Below, in pieces: positions 54,101-62,739 of a DNA stretch of 64,000 nucleotides (position 1 is its first letter; each line of letters starts with the position of its first letter). The notes under the pieces were generated by a model. The model was not told where the DNA came from and searched no databases. It worked only from the letters and a program-made list of their open reading frames with translations. Made by a program: the position numbers and the translations under genes. The stretch comes from an uncultured Gemmatimonadota bacterium. Its GTDB lineage: Bacteria; Gemmatimonadota; Gemmatimonadetes; Gemmatimonadales; Gemmatimonadaceae. Location of the stretch: contig CADEFN010000002.1 in NCBI GenBank assembly GCA_902826615.1, positions 124,001 to 188,000 of the forward strand, written 5' to 3'.

Positions 54101-54440
54101 CCGTGGCCACCGACCCGATGGAGGACACCGGCTGATCGTCAAAGAGGGGGCGCCAGGTATTACCGCCATCGCTGGTCTTCCACAAACCCCCCGATGCGGC
54201 CCCGGCGTACCAGGTGGCCCGATCACCGGTGACCCCCGCCACGGAGGTTACCCGATTCCCCTCTGGTCCGATGTGCCGCCAGCGCAGCCCGGCGTACCAG
54301 GCGCTGTCAACACCGGAAAGGGAGGATGGCGCCGGGGATGCTGCAGGTCTTCGTTGGGCTTGGGGCTGATCCCAAATCGGGACGAACAGTACGATCGTGG
54401 TCAGGGAGCGCCAGACTGCTGGCCACAGGAGACTTGTCAT
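51174..54440 (-). CDS. Large secreted Asp-box (BNR/VPS10-like) repeat protein
   Basis: The 1088-residue protein has a signal peptide (about 1-29) and two or more beta-propeller blocks. About ten Asp-box repeats of the S/T-x-D-G-G-x-T/S-W type are visible: SDGGNTW, TDAGKSW, MDGGKTW, RDGGTTW, DDGGTNW, ENRGRSW, TDGGRSW, QDAGRTW, TDFGKSW and a weak NDGEHW. The C-terminus has a strand-rich FlgD-like segment and a helical tail. Such sortilin/VPS10-like exoproteins are abundant in these bacteria; they are annotated as glycosyl hydrolases, but catalytic residues of a sialidase are not evident. ATG 54440 is chosen over 54485, which lies behind an inverted repeat. Confidence 0.9.
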   Translation of the reverse strand: MTSLLWPAVWRSLTTIVLFVPIWDQPQAQRRPAASPAPSSLSGVDSAWYAGLRWRHIGPEGNRVTSVAGVTGDRATWYAGAASGGLWKTSDGGNTWRPLFDDQPVSSIGSVATAPSDPNVVWVGTGEPFIRSNISVGWGMFRSTDAGKSWTKMGLDQTGRISRIVIHPTNPDIVYMAALGHAYGPQPDRGIFRTMDGGKTWEKVLFVNDSTGASDLVMDPNNPRILFAGMWQVQLNTWGRFSGGAGSGIWMSRDGGTTWKRLAGNGLPTTQVGKIGLAMSKANSQRLYALIEAGDGLPATNVKETSRGRLWRSDDGGTNWQVVSYDQQVAGRTHYYNRMAAMPDNADEAYFLTASWAKTVDGGRTITDPPNAETPGGDHHDIWIDESAPSRIGVSHDGGISISENRGRSWRRIALPIAQMYHVAVDNRVPYNVYGNRQDGPSTMGPSNSKMASYFGDAGIPRGLWSSVGGGESGWAQPDPVDSNLVWSSASGFGSVGGIVSRFDIRTKYSTAVEVWPQGTIGHSADEVKYRFVWTFPVHLSPHAHNQVYVGSQHVHTTTDGGRSWRVISPDLSRNDRSRMIRSGGLTPDNIGVEYSGVVFAINESRLRKGLIYAGTNDGKLHITQDAGRTWTDLTANLPGAPDWGTISNIETSKYDEGTAYLSIDAHQSNNRDPFIYRTTDFGKSWRLIVNGIPRSPLSYAHVVREDPVRRGLLYAGTENGMYVSFNDGEHWQPLQNNLPHAPVYWIEVQPHFNDLVIATYGRGFWILDDITPLRTLGTDVVAKESHLFEPRAAYRFLGVETPFFDFDDPVNGTNPTYGAALHVWLKADQKDSVRLTISDAAGREVRKLAHQGKAGVNRLYWDLRNEPTRQATLRAVNPYHPETRYATQGANAPGVGRFSMLVPPGTYTIKLTAAGREESRQLIVRKDPASGGSEEEIRAQTSVAMDLAADIDTTVSMINALEVVRGQIAALKASLGDDGKTADIRARVDSLDRQLVQVEDQLFQTRTTGRGQDQIRYPFKLGEQLIYLGQSVTGSDYAPTAQHREVQTILKEELKRVRVLFDQVMKTDVEAFRQLLRSRNIPNAIIS

Positions 54441-54452
54441 GGAGGGGCTGGA

Positions 54453-54483
54453 GAGAGGGCAACTGAGGCGAATTTGCCCTCTC
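54453..54483. repeat. Perfect 10-bp inverted repeat before the Asp-box gene
   Basis: GAGAGGGCAA (54453-54462) and TTGCCCTCTC (54474-54483) with an 11-base loop. The repeat ends 13 bases before the ATG at 54440 (minus strand), so it falls in the untranslated leader or operator area of that gene. There is no T-run, so it is not a terminator. Confidence 0.6.
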
Positions 54484-54635
54484 ATTCCGAGTCGCGGAAG
54501 CCGACCGGACGGCCTTCGGAGCGGAGGTTTTCCTGCTGTTGTTGCCCCTTGCGGACGAAAAATCTCGGCGTGGCGATCGTGACCGGGCGGACCAGCGCCA
54601 CACTATTGCTGAGCTCGTACCGCACTCGGCGGTGT

Positions 54636-55694
54636 TTAGACCCCGGCTCCGCTCTTGTCCTTTCGTCCCGCCCGCGTGGGACGTTTGGCGCCTTCTCGCG
54701 AGCTCGAGGCGCTGCGCGCGGCGACGTCGACCGTGGTGGTCGGCGCGCGACCACCGAATCTCTCCCGAAAGTAGCCCGCCGCGTACGCCGCCTGGGTGAC
54801 GCCCGCGAGGAAGATCATCAGGGGTGCTTTCAGTCCGTGCCCGCCCCGAAGGGGATGCAGGAGGAGCCTTCGATAGAAGCGGAGCGATTCAAGGCGCGGG
54901 AGGTCGGCGCCTCGCCTGGTGCGGGCCGAATGGAGATAGAGCGCGCCGCGGCCATAGGTGTAGTGCTGCCGAACAAAGCCGAAGAAGTTCATCGCATGCG
55001 CATGTCGCACGACCACATCTTCGAAATAGGTCAGCCGCCATCCCTTCTCGAGCCACCGATCGCAGAGGTCGCGGTCTTCTGCGGCCGCCAGCGGAAACGA
55101 TGTGTCAAACCCTCCCATTTCCAGAAAGCGGTCTCGGGGCAGGGCAAGATTATTCGTCGTGAAGAAGCGTCCTTCGCCGGACGGCCGATTGTAGTACTCG
55201 TACAGGAACTCCAGCAGCTCCTGACTTGCCTGCGAGTATGGATCGCCTGCCAGCTCGTTGATCACGTAGCCCCCGATCCCGGTCAGTGGGTCGCGGGTGA
55301 AGTGGGATTCGAGGCGCGACAGCCAGTTGGGCGCAGGACGGCAGTCGTCGTCCACGAAGCAGAGATACGCACCGCGTGCGTGTGTCGCTCCCGTATTGCG
55401 CGCCGTCGCAGGACCAGCATGCTGCTGTGCGATCATCCTGACCTGGAGCCCGGGAGCGCCGGCACTCGCCAGGTTCTCGAGACGCCCGCCGCCGTCATCG
55501 ACGACCACGACCTCAAACTGATCGCGCGGCATGTCCAGATCACGGATCGACTCGATGAGTCTCCGGAGTTGCTCGGGACGGCGGTATGTTGGTACGATGA
55601 CGGAGAAACGGATCACGCCAGCCAGACGCTGCGGGGAGGGACGAACGCGGGGGGTATGGCGAGGGTCAGCCGGGACACTAAGGGCACGAAACAT
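54636..55694 (-). CDS. Glycosyltransferase family 2
   Basis: The catalytic GT-A domain is clear: FSVIVPTYRRPEQLRRLIES at the N-terminus, the nucleotide-binding VVVVDDGGG, ATARNTGATHARGAYLCFVDDDC (with the DxD-like metal site in VDDD), and TTNNLALPRDRFLEMGGFDTSF with ED (AAEDRDLCDRW) near the catalytic base. The C-terminus is a short hydrophobic patch and a basic tail. The start is uncertain among TTG 55751, ATG 55694 and GTG 55616; only about 15 residues precede the domain in the shortest form. It is divergent from the exporter genes, but it belongs to the same locus by function. Confidence 0.85.
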   Translation of the reverse strand: MFRALSVPADPRHTPRVRPSPQRLAGVIRFSVIVPTYRRPEQLRRLIESIRDLDMPRDQFEVVVVDDGGGRLENLASAGAPGLQVRMIAQQHAGPATARNTGATHARGAYLCFVDDDCRPAPNWLSRLESHFTRDPLTGIGGYVINELAGDPYSQASQELLEFLYEYYNRPSGEGRFFTTNNLALPRDRFLEMGGFDTSFPLAAAEDRDLCDRWLEKGWRLTYFEDVVVRHAHAMNFFGFVRQHYTYGRGALYLHSARTRRGADLPRLESLRFYRRLLLHPLRGGHGLKAPLMIFLAGVTQAAYAAGYFRERFGGRAPTTTVDVAARSASSSREGAKRPTRAGRKDKSGAGV

Positions 55695-55809
55695 GCCAAT
55701 TTTCTCATGTGCCCGAGCCTTGCTGACGCAGAGCTGACGCCGGGCGACCAACGATCCTGACAGTCGGCCTGACGGTCGGCGGTGACACCCTCAATCGCCT
55801 CCCCTTCTT

Positions 55810-56580
55810 TTGCTGACTGACATCTGGAAACACCGCGAACTGCTGCGTCGGCTGGTCTGGCGCAACATTGCGGTCCGCTATCAGCGATCAGTCCTCGGTT
55901 TATTCTGGGCCCTGCTGAATCCCTTGCTCGCCATCGCCCTGCTGGTCGGCGTCTTCGGGTTCATCGTCCGCATCCAGGTTGCCTCGTACTGGGCCTTTTT
56001 GCTCAGCGGGTACTTCGTGTGGGTGTACGTGGTGCACACCCTCACCGCATGCGCCACCGTGCTGAGCGAACACGCCTCCATGGTCAAGGGGCTCAAGTTC
56101 CCAACCGAGCTGCTGGTCATTGGCCAGGCGTTGTCCCGCCTGCTCGAGTTCTGTGTCGAACTGCTCCTGGTCGTCGGTGCCCTGGTGCTCTTCCGGCACC
56201 ACGGTCTGCCCTCGTCGCTCATCCTCCTCCCGCTCCTGGTAGCGGCGCAATTGCTGCTCGTGGTTGGGCTCGCTTTGCCAGCGGCCGCGCTCGCGGTCTT
56301 CTTCCGGGACGTGCAACACGGGCTGCCAGTCGCGCTCACCATGGCGGGCTATCTCTCGCCGGTGTACTACCCCATCACCATGGTTCCCGCAGGCGCGCTG
56401 ATCCTGTACCGGCTCAACCCCATCGCGCGCCTGCTCGAGCTCTACCACGTCACGCTGTATGACGGAAAGTGGCCACCGATTGGCGACGTGGCCGTCGTGC
56501 TCATCTTTGCCCTCCTCGTGGCCGGGCTTGGCGGTCTCGCCTTCCGGAAGCTGCGCCCCACTCTTCCTGAGGTGATCTGA
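55810..56580 (+). CDS. ABC-2 type polysaccharide export permease (Wzm-like)
   Basis: The 256-residue protein has about six membrane helices and the ABC-2 permease signature in the sequence YQRSVLGLFWALLNPLLAIALLVGVF and the late YLSPVYYPITMVP. It is the membrane part of an exporter that moves lipid-linked polysaccharide (O-antigen, capsule or teichoic-type glycan). The partner ATPase follows with one base between stop and start. The start is TTG with no clear ribosome-binding site, so the N-terminus is uncertain. Confidence 0.92.
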   Translation: MLTDIWKHRELLRRLVWRNIAVRYQRSVLGLFWALLNPLLAIALLVGVFGFIVRIQVASYWAFLLSGYFVWVYVVHTLTACATVLSEHASMVKGLKFPTELLVIGQALSRLLEFCVELLLVVGALVLFRHHGLPSSLILLPLLVAAQLLLVVGLALPAAALAVFFRDVQHGLPVALTMAGYLSPVYYPITMVPAGALILYRLNPIARLLELYHVTLYDGKWPPIGDVAVVLIFALLVAGLGGLAFRKLRPTLPEVI

Positions 56581-56581
56581 G

Positions 56582-57343
56582 GTGACGCCATCCGTCCAGC
56601 CGGTCGTCGAGTGCCGCGGGGTGGCCAAACAGTTCTATGCCTACACCCACCGCACCACGTCGCTGCAAGAGGCGGCCCTGCGGCTGCTGCGTCGCAGGCC
56701 ACTCCACGTGCGACAGGCAAGTTTCCAGGTCACCGATCTCACACTCACCGTCGCGAAGGGGGAATCGGTGGCCCTCGTCGGTGCAAACGGGAGTGGGAAG
56801 AGCACCGCGCTGCGGCTGATGGCCGGCATCTACGCGCCCACGAGCGGCGACGTGGTGAGCCGCGGACGTGTGGTCGCGGTTATCGAGCTGGGAGCGACCT
56901 TTCACACGGACCTTGCCGGGCGCGAAAACGTGGAGCTGTATCTTGCAGCACTCGGTTTGTCGCGTTCCGCCATTGCCGAGCGGCTGCCCGATGTTCTCAC
57001 CTTTGCGGATCTTGGCGACTTCATCGAGGAGCCCCTCAAGTACTACTCCTCCGGCATGCGGGCTCGCCTCGCCTTTGCGGCGGCGGTGTGTGCCGATCCA
57101 GACGTGCTGCTCCTCGACGAGGTCCTCGCAGTGGGGGACGCGCGCTTTCGAGAACGGTGCCTGGAACGGCTGCGCTCTTTTCACGCCCGCGGGGGCACGC
57201 TGGTGGTGGTCTCGCATGACACCGACCTGCTGCGCGCCCTTTGCTCTCGTGCCTTCTGGCTCGACGGAGGCCGCGTCGTTGCGAGTGGCACCCCGGACGA
57301 TGTGATACAGGCCTACCTTGGCGCCGAAGGCGCGCACAACTGA
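56582..57343 (+). CDS. ABC polysaccharide exporter ATPase (Wzt-like)
   Basis: The 253-residue ATP-binding protein has Walker A ALVGANGSGKST, a YYSSGMRARL signature-helix (the SGG/Q position is SSGM), Walker B VLLLDEVLAVGD and the switch His in VVSHDTD. GRENVELYL before the signature is typical of the Wzt/TagH/RfbE group. It drives export with the permease encoded just upstream. It lacks the C-terminal carbohydrate-binding domain found in some Wzt proteins. The GTG start lies 1 base after the permease stop. Confidence 0.93.
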   Translation: MTPSVQPVVECRGVAKQFYAYTHRTTSLQEAALRLLRRRPLHVRQASFQVTDLTLTVAKGESVALVGANGSGKSTALRLMAGIYAPTSGDVVSRGRVVAVIELGATFHTDLAGRENVELYLAALGLSRSAIAERLPDVLTFADLGDFIEEPLKYYSSGMRARLAFAAAVCADPDVLLLDEVLAVGDARFRERCLERLRSFHARGGTLVVVSHDTDLLRALCSRAFWLDGGRVVASGTPDDVIQAYLGAEGAHN

Positions 57344-57346
57344 TCC

Positions 57347-58903
57347 GTGCCTGTTCTCGCTGCCGTCGCGCGGCTTCGCGCCCCCATCCGCCTCGCTGAA
57401 CTCGAACTGGCGTCATGCGTGCCGGGGCAACCACTTCCGAGTGGCGACCGTCCAACCGTGCTTCTCGTGAGGTGGCGTGGCCACCCCCTGGGGGTGGCCA
57501 TCCTCGGCAACAATGGGCGCGGCATCGATGGAGAGCCGGCATGGGCAGCGATCGCGCGAGGCTGCAGTCGGCAGCTAGTCCACCAGCTGGCCGTGGAAGG
57601 GGTGCTCGATCCCGACGCGATAGGCCTGACGCTCGGGCACCGTCTTGCCAGAAGCCAGACAACCGCCGCGGCCGCGAGTGTTACCGTCGCGGTTTGCACA
57701 CGCGATCGGCCCGCCTTGCTTCGCAATTGTCTCGACAGTCTGGTGACGTCCACGACGCGCCCGGCAGACATCCTCGTGGTCGACAACGCCCCGGCCACCG
57801 ATGACACACGCCAGCTGGTGAGCACCGCGTATCCCTCCGTTCGCTATGTTCGCGAGGAACGACCCGGGCTCAACCACGCACGCAATCGCGCCGTGGAGGA
57901 GGCACAGACCGAGGTCATCGCCTTCACCGACGACGACTGCGAGGTGGATGCATTCTGGGCAGGGGCCATCGACGCCTGTTTCACGCGGAACCCCGACGTC
58001 ACGGCGGTGACTGGCCTGGTCATTCCGGTTGCCCTCGACACCGAGGCGCAGCGGCTTTTTGAGGTGTACGGCGGGTTCTCGCGCGGAGTGCAGCGCCGCT
58101 GGGTGCTGACGGAGGCCGGGCAACGATCCATCGCGTGGGCACACGCCAACACGGGAAAGCTGGGCACCGGTGCGTGTATGGCGTTCCGCCGCCAGACCCT
58201 GCAAGCGATGGGAGGCTTTGACCCAGCGCTCGACGTCGGCACACCCACGGAGGGTGGCGGCGACCTGGAGGTGTTCTTTCGCACACTGAAAGGGCGTGGG
58301 CTACTGGTCTATGAGCCCGCAGCGCTCGTCAGGCATCGCCACCGCACAACCCGCGCAGAACTCGACCAGCAGCTGCGCGGGTGGGGCCTGGGCATGTCCG
58401 CGCACCTGGCTCGCACCGCCCACCGCTTTCCGGAGGAACGACCGGCGATTGTTGCCCTTCGTGTATGGCTTCTGGCGTCGTGGTTCATGCGCCGACTGGC
58501 AAGCACGGTCGTCCGTGAGCCCTTTCCGCGCGAGCTGATCCTTCACGAACTCGGCGGGTCGTTCGGCGGTGCCGCTCGCTATCGCCAATCACGAGTGGAC
58601 AATCCGTCGTCGCCTACACCGCTCCCCTCCATCCCGATTGGCGCCCGCTCGGCAGCCCACACCGTAACGCTGGGCGCACCACTTCGCGCCATCGAGCGGC
58701 TCGACGGCGTCTCGAGCGTCGACGTCTCGGTCATACAGGGCACGCGCACGCTGGCCACCTTCGGCATCGCGCCCGCACGCGGCTGCATAGGGATGGATCG
58801 CCTGGCCGACGCGGTCGCCGCACATTGCGCCGATGCCCTGCTTGGCATGCCGCGCGCCGAGGCCGAGCGCCAGCTTCGCGCCATGCTCGAGACGCGTCCA
58901 TGA
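57347..58903 (+). CDS. Glycosyltransferase family 2 with extra N- and C-terminal domains
   Basis: The 518-residue protein has three parts: an N-terminal extra domain (about 1-108) with VLLVRWRGHPLGVAIL; a GT2 domain (about 111-400) with VAVCTRDRPALLRNCLDSL, the metal site FTDDDCEVD, GTGACMAFRRQTLQAMGGFD and EGGGDLEVFFR; and a C-terminal extra domain (about 439-518) with VDVSVIQGTRTLATFGIA that resembles the N-terminal one. It is the first of three tandem paralogues. The GTG start lies 3 bases after the ATPase stop. Donor and acceptor are unknown. Confidence 0.9.
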   Translation: MPVLAAVARLRAPIRLAELELASCVPGQPLPSGDRPTVLLVRWRGHPLGVAILGNNGRGIDGEPAWAAIARGCSRQLVHQLAVEGVLDPDAIGLTLGHRLARSQTTAAAASVTVAVCTRDRPALLRNCLDSLVTSTTRPADILVVDNAPATDDTRQLVSTAYPSVRYVREERPGLNHARNRAVEEAQTEVIAFTDDDCEVDAFWAGAIDACFTRNPDVTAVTGLVIPVALDTEAQRLFEVYGGFSRGVQRRWVLTEAGQRSIAWAHANTGKLGTGACMAFRRQTLQAMGGFDPALDVGTPTEGGGDLEVFFRTLKGRGLLVYEPAALVRHRHRTTRAELDQQLRGWGLGMSAHLARTAHRFPEERPAIVALRVWLLASWFMRRLASTVVREPFPRELILHELGGSFGGAARYRQSRVDNPSSPTPLPSIPIGARSAAHTVTLGAPLRAIERLDGVSSVDVSVIQGTRTLATFGIAPARGCIGMDRLADAVAAHCADALLGMPRAEAERQLRAMLETRP

Positions 58904-60147
58904 GGGCGTCTGCGTTGCGCTTCCGGATGGTCGACATCGACATCACCCAAGAGCTTCCAACAGTTTGTCTGAGTGATGAGGAGGGCGGCGTAGGCCTCAT
59001 CGTCCGGCGCGCCGGCGTTCCCGTGGGCTTTGCCATGCTCCCCAGTGCGCCGGGAGCGGAGGTTGACGCGCGCGAGCTGCGTGACGCCGCAGCGCGTGCC
59101 AGTGCGTCGCACATTGTGGAAGCGGCGCTGCGCGACGAACTCCAGCGGGAGCCACCTGCGCCAACCACCCACACCGTATCGGTGGCCGTGTGCACCCGCG
59201 ACCGTCCCGAGGTCCTTGCGCGATGCCTCGCGTCACTCGACGCCGTGCGTGCCCGCTCCGCGCACCGCGACACGCTCCGCGAAATCCTGGTGATCGACAA
59301 CGCACCGTCCGATGATCGGACGCAGAAGGTGGTTGCGTCATTTCCCGGCGTGCGGTATTTCACCGAACCCTGCGCCGGTCTCGACTTCGCCCGGAATCGC
59401 GCATGGCGTGAGGCCCATGGCGACCTGGTGGCCTACATCGACGATGACGCGGTGGTGGATGATGGCTGGCTCGATGGCCTGGCCCACGCGATCGCCGTAC
59501 ACCCTGATGCGGGTGCCTTCACCGGGCTCATCCTCCCGCTCCGCCTCGATACGGAGGCGCAACGGCTCTTTGAGAAGCGCGGGGGCTTCCGGCGCGGGTT
59601 TCGCCCGTGGCGCTATGCGCGGACCAGCCCGGCGCACGGTCCCTTGTACCCGGCAGGCGCGGGCATCTTTGGCGCGGGATGTAACATGGTCGTGCGACGC
59701 GACCTGCTGCAGACACTTGGCGGTTTCGATGAAGCGCTCGACACCGGCGCGCCACTCCCCGGCGGTGGCGACCTCGACATCTTCTATCGGGTCGTCACAC
59801 ACGGGGCGCCCCTGGTCTATGAACCCCGGGCCCTGGTGTTTCACGAACATCGCACGACCCTCCGGGGATTGCGGCGCCAGTACTATACCTGGGGACTGGG
59901 CTTTCTCGCGTTTGTCAGCAAGACATGGCGCACCGAACCGGCGATGCGTCCTCGACTCTCCGGACTGGTGCGCTGGTGGTGCGCCGATATGGCCCGCAGT
60001 ATCGCGGCCTCCCTTCGCGGAACGGGACACACACCGGCGCACTTTCTCCTCGGCGAGCTGTGGGGTGGGGTGGTAGGATTGCTCGGCGAATATCCGCGAT
60101 CGCGTCGCCGTGTCGCAAAGATCAAGCAACAGGCGGGGACGGCATGA
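58900..60147 (+). CDS. Glycosyltransferase family 2 with extra N-terminal domain
   Basis: The 415-residue protein has the extra N-terminal domain (about 1-90; GLIVRRAGVPVGFAML) and a GT2 domain (about 95-380) with VSVAVCTRDRPEVLARCLASL, YIDDDAVVD, GAGCNMVVRRDLLQTLGGFD and GGGDLDIFYR. It is similar to both neighbouring paralogues. ATG 58900 overlaps the previous stop (ATGA). A longer frame from 58825 would run into the previous gene. Confidence 0.9.
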   Translation: MRASALRFRMVDIDITQELPTVCLSDEEGGVGLIVRRAGVPVGFAMLPSAPGAEVDARELRDAAARASASHIVEAALRDELQREPPAPTTHTVSVAVCTRDRPEVLARCLASLDAVRARSAHRDTLREILVIDNAPSDDRTQKVVASFPGVRYFTEPCAGLDFARNRAWREAHGDLVAYIDDDAVVDDGWLDGLAHAIAVHPDAGAFTGLILPLRLDTEAQRLFEKRGGFRRGFRPWRYARTSPAHGPLYPAGAGIFGAGCNMVVRRDLLQTLGGFDEALDTGAPLPGGGDLDIFYRVVTHGAPLVYEPRALVFHEHRTTLRGLRRQYYTWGLGFLAFVSKTWRTEPAMRPRLSGLVRWWCADMARSIAASLRGTGHTPAHFLLGELWGGVVGLLGEYPRSRRRVAKIKQQAGTA

Positions 60148-61448
60148 GCGGCTTTCGTCCCTGGCGTGTGGTGCACTACCACCTCGATCGCGCGGGGGAG
60201 GGCTTGTGCGCCGACGCCGGGACGGCGGGTGCGCTGGTGGTGTTCTGGCATCGCGACACGCCACTTGGGCAGGCGCTGCTGGCCAACGACGAACTGCCAC
60301 TAACGGCAGCGGCCATGTCTGAACGCGCCGCAGCATCTGTCGCGCCGGCGGTGGGCTGGCGCGTGGTGGGACAGGGATTCGAGGCTCCGCTTCCGGTACG
60401 TCGTCCAGCGCCTGCCGGGCTCCCCAACTTCGGCGCTTTAGCCAGGCTCGCGGCGCCTCTGCAGACCCCCGCCCTCGCAGCGGAACACGCAGAGACGGTC
60501 TCCGTCGTGATCTGCACACGACACCGGCCGAGCGCACTCGAACGCTGCCTGCAGTCACTGCAAGCATGTGACGAACAACCGCTCGAGATCATTGTCGTCG
60601 ACAACGGGGTAGACGACCCGGCCACGCGTGCAATCGCTGAGCGGTTTGGTGTGCGCTGGGTTGCCGAGCTCCGTGTGGGGTTGTCATTCGCCCGGAACAC
60701 CGGGATCCTGGCGAGTCGTGGTTCGGTGGTGGCCTTCACCGACGACGATGTGATGGTGCATCACACCTGGATTACACGCCTGCAGGCCGCCTTTGGTGAC
60801 CCGGAGGCGGCCGGGGTGACCGGCCTCGTGCTCCCCGCCTCACTGACGACCGAGGCCGAATGGGCCTTTGAACACACGCTGGGTGGCTTTGGGCAAGGCT
60901 TCCGGTCGCTGCGGTTCGGGCCGGAGTTTTTCTCAACCCTGCGCCCGTGGGGCGTGCCGGTCTGGCGCATTGGCGCAGGCGCTTGCATGGCGGTGCGTCG
61001 GGAGGTGCTGTCGCGCGTTGGAGGGTTTGACGAACGACTCGGCGCCGGGACGTCGGGATGCAGCGAGGACTCGGAGCTCTGGTATCGCATGCTGGCCGCA
61101 GGGCTTACCTGCCTCTACGATCCCGCGGTCGTGGTGCACCATCATCATCGCGGCAGCGTGCACGATCTGGAGCGGCAGATGGAGGCCTACGCCCGTGGCC
61201 ATGTCGCCGCGCTCTGTGTGCAGCTGGAGCGGCATGGCGACTGGGGCAATCTCTATCGCCTGCTGGTCGCGATGCCGGCTTACTACCTTCGGCTGTTTGT
61301 GCGTGACGCACTCACAGCGTGGCGTACACGCACCCCAGGGTTGCTGGCCCAGGTGCGCGGATATCTCATGGGAGCGGTGTACTACCTCGAGCACCGCCAC
61401 GACGGCGGCGCCCCGGCGATACCTGCGCTGCGCCCGGAGCAGCCATGA
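60144..61448 (+). CDS. Glycosyltransferase family 2 with extra N-terminal domain
   Basis: The 434-residue protein is the third of the tandem set. The extra N-terminal domain (about 1-85; ALVVFWHRDTPLGQALL) is followed by a proline-rich linker and a GT2 domain (about 118-400) with VVICTRHRPSALERCLQSL, FTDDDVMVH, GAGACMAVRREVLSRVGGFD and SEDSELWYR. The C-terminus has a hydrophobic helix. ATG 60144 overlaps the previous stop (ATGA). Confidence 0.9.
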   Translation: MSGFRPWRVVHYHLDRAGEGLCADAGTAGALVVFWHRDTPLGQALLANDELPLTAAAMSERAAASVAPAVGWRVVGQGFEAPLPVRRPAPAGLPNFGALARLAAPLQTPALAAEHAETVSVVICTRHRPSALERCLQSLQACDEQPLEIIVVDNGVDDPATRAIAERFGVRWVAELRVGLSFARNTGILASRGSVVAFTDDDVMVHHTWITRLQAAFGDPEAAGVTGLVLPASLTTEAEWAFEHTLGGFGQGFRSLRFGPEFFSTLRPWGVPVWRIGAGACMAVRREVLSRVGGFDERLGAGTSGCSEDSELWYRMLAAGLTCLYDPAVVVHHHHRGSVHDLERQMEAYARGHVAALCVQLERHGDWGNLYRLLVAMPAYYLRLFVRDALTAWRTRTPGLLAQVRGYLMGAVYYLEHRHDGGAPAIPALRPEQP

Positions 61449-61461
61449 CAGGGCGTCGTTC

Positions 61462-62739
61462 ATGGTCAAGGGCTCGACGGGCGCACACCTCGTTATCAGA
61501 GACGGACACGTGCGGCCCACGGTAGCCCTGCTCCCCTGGGGTGATGTCTTCGAAGACTACCTCGACGACATCGGCCTCGACCTCGAGGCCTTCGCCACCA
61601 GAATGAGTGGTGGCTGGATGTTCGGGTATGTCGAAGCGCTGGCCACCGCAGGAATCGACGTGATGATCGTGGTCTTCTCGCGCACCGTCACACGTCGCAC
61701 CGAGTGGCACCCCCCAGTGAGCCCATGCCGCATCATCGCGCTGCCGTCCCCCAGCGCAGTCCAGTGGTTTCGGCGCGCCCCACAGCCCCTTGCACGACTG
61801 GCGCCATGGTGTGCCACCAATCGGCGTGACCTCGCAGAGGTCCTCGCCCAGTATCAATGCCGAGCCATCCTCGTGCAGGAATATGAAGACGTCAGATTCG
61901 ATGTGGTGACGCGGATGGCCAACGGGCTTCCCGTGTTTGGGGTATTCCAGGGTGGGAGCGTCTCTCCTGACGGGCTGGCAAGACGTGTGCGCCGTGGGAG
62001 CATGCGAAAGAGTGCGGGACTCGTGATCGCGAGTGCCGCGGAACGGTCGCGGGTTGCGGCGCAGTACGGCGCGAACCTTCCACCCCTTGTATCCATCGGC
62101 AATCCGGTTGACACACGGCTCTGGCATCCCGACGCGCGCGACCTGACGCGAGAACACCTAGCCGTCGCCGGCAGCGAACGCCTTGTCATCTGGCACGGAC
62201 GTGTCGACGTGCAGATCAAGGGACTGGACCTGTTACTGAAGGCGTGGACGCATGTGCGAGCCAGCGAGCCGGGGAGAGGCGCGCGGCTGCTCCTGATCGG
62301 GACGGGCGTCGACGCCGAACGATTCGGGAAGATGGTGGCAGCCGAAGGTGTAAGCGGCGTGACCTGGATCAACGAATACGTCCTCGATCGGATGCGCATG
62401 CGTCAGCTGCTCTCGGCCGGAGACCTCCATGTGTTGTCGTCGCGTCGAGAGGGTTTTCCCGTCGCGCCCATGGAGGCCATGGCCTGTGGGCTGCCGGTGG
62501 TTGCAACAGACGTCTCAGGCGTTCGAGACCTGCTCGGCGACGATAACAGCTGCGGACGTGTGGTGGCCGTTAACGACCCCACGGCGCTTGGGGAGGCCAT
62601 GGCGAACCTGCTGGCCGATCCAAAGCGGCTTGTGACCATGGGCTCGGCGGCGCGCGAACGCGTCACACGCCTGTACTCATTGGAGGCCGTGGGACGACAG
62701 CTCGCAGCGCTCCCGGGAATGCCCGGTGCACGTACCTAA
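61462..62739 (+). CDS. Glycosyltransferase family 4
   Basis: The 425-residue protein has a GT-B fold of the GT4 type. The C-terminal half shows ERLVIWHGRVDVQIKGLDLLLKAW, ARLLLIGTG, the C-terminal LHVLSSRREGFPVAPMEAMACGLPVVATDVSG (given here as the EGFPVAPMEAMACG core), and the late SLEAVGRQLAAL. It would transfer a sugar from a nucleotide donor with retention of configuration. ATG 61462 is the first start in frame after the previous gene. The stop overlaps the convergent gene's stop. Confidence 0.92.
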   Translation: MVKGSTGAHLVIRDGHVRPTVALLPWGDVFEDYLDDIGLDLEAFATRMSGGWMFGYVEALATAGIDVMIVVFSRTVTRRTEWHPPVSPCRIIALPSPSAVQWFRRAPQPLARLAPWCATNRRDLAEVLAQYQCRAILVQEYEDVRFDVVTRMANGLPVFGVFQGGSVSPDGLARRVRRGSMRKSAGLVIASAAERSRVAAQYGANLPPLVSIGNPVDTRLWHPDARDLTREHLAVAGSERLVIWHGRVDVQIKGLDLLLKAWTHVRASEPGRGARLLLIGTGVDAERFGKMVAAEGVSGVTWINEYVLDRMRMRQLLSAGDLHVLSSRREGFPVAPMEAMACGLPVVATDVSGVRDLLGDDNSCGRVVAVNDPTALGEAMANLLADPKRLVTMGSAARERVTRLYSLEAVGRQLAALPGMPGART

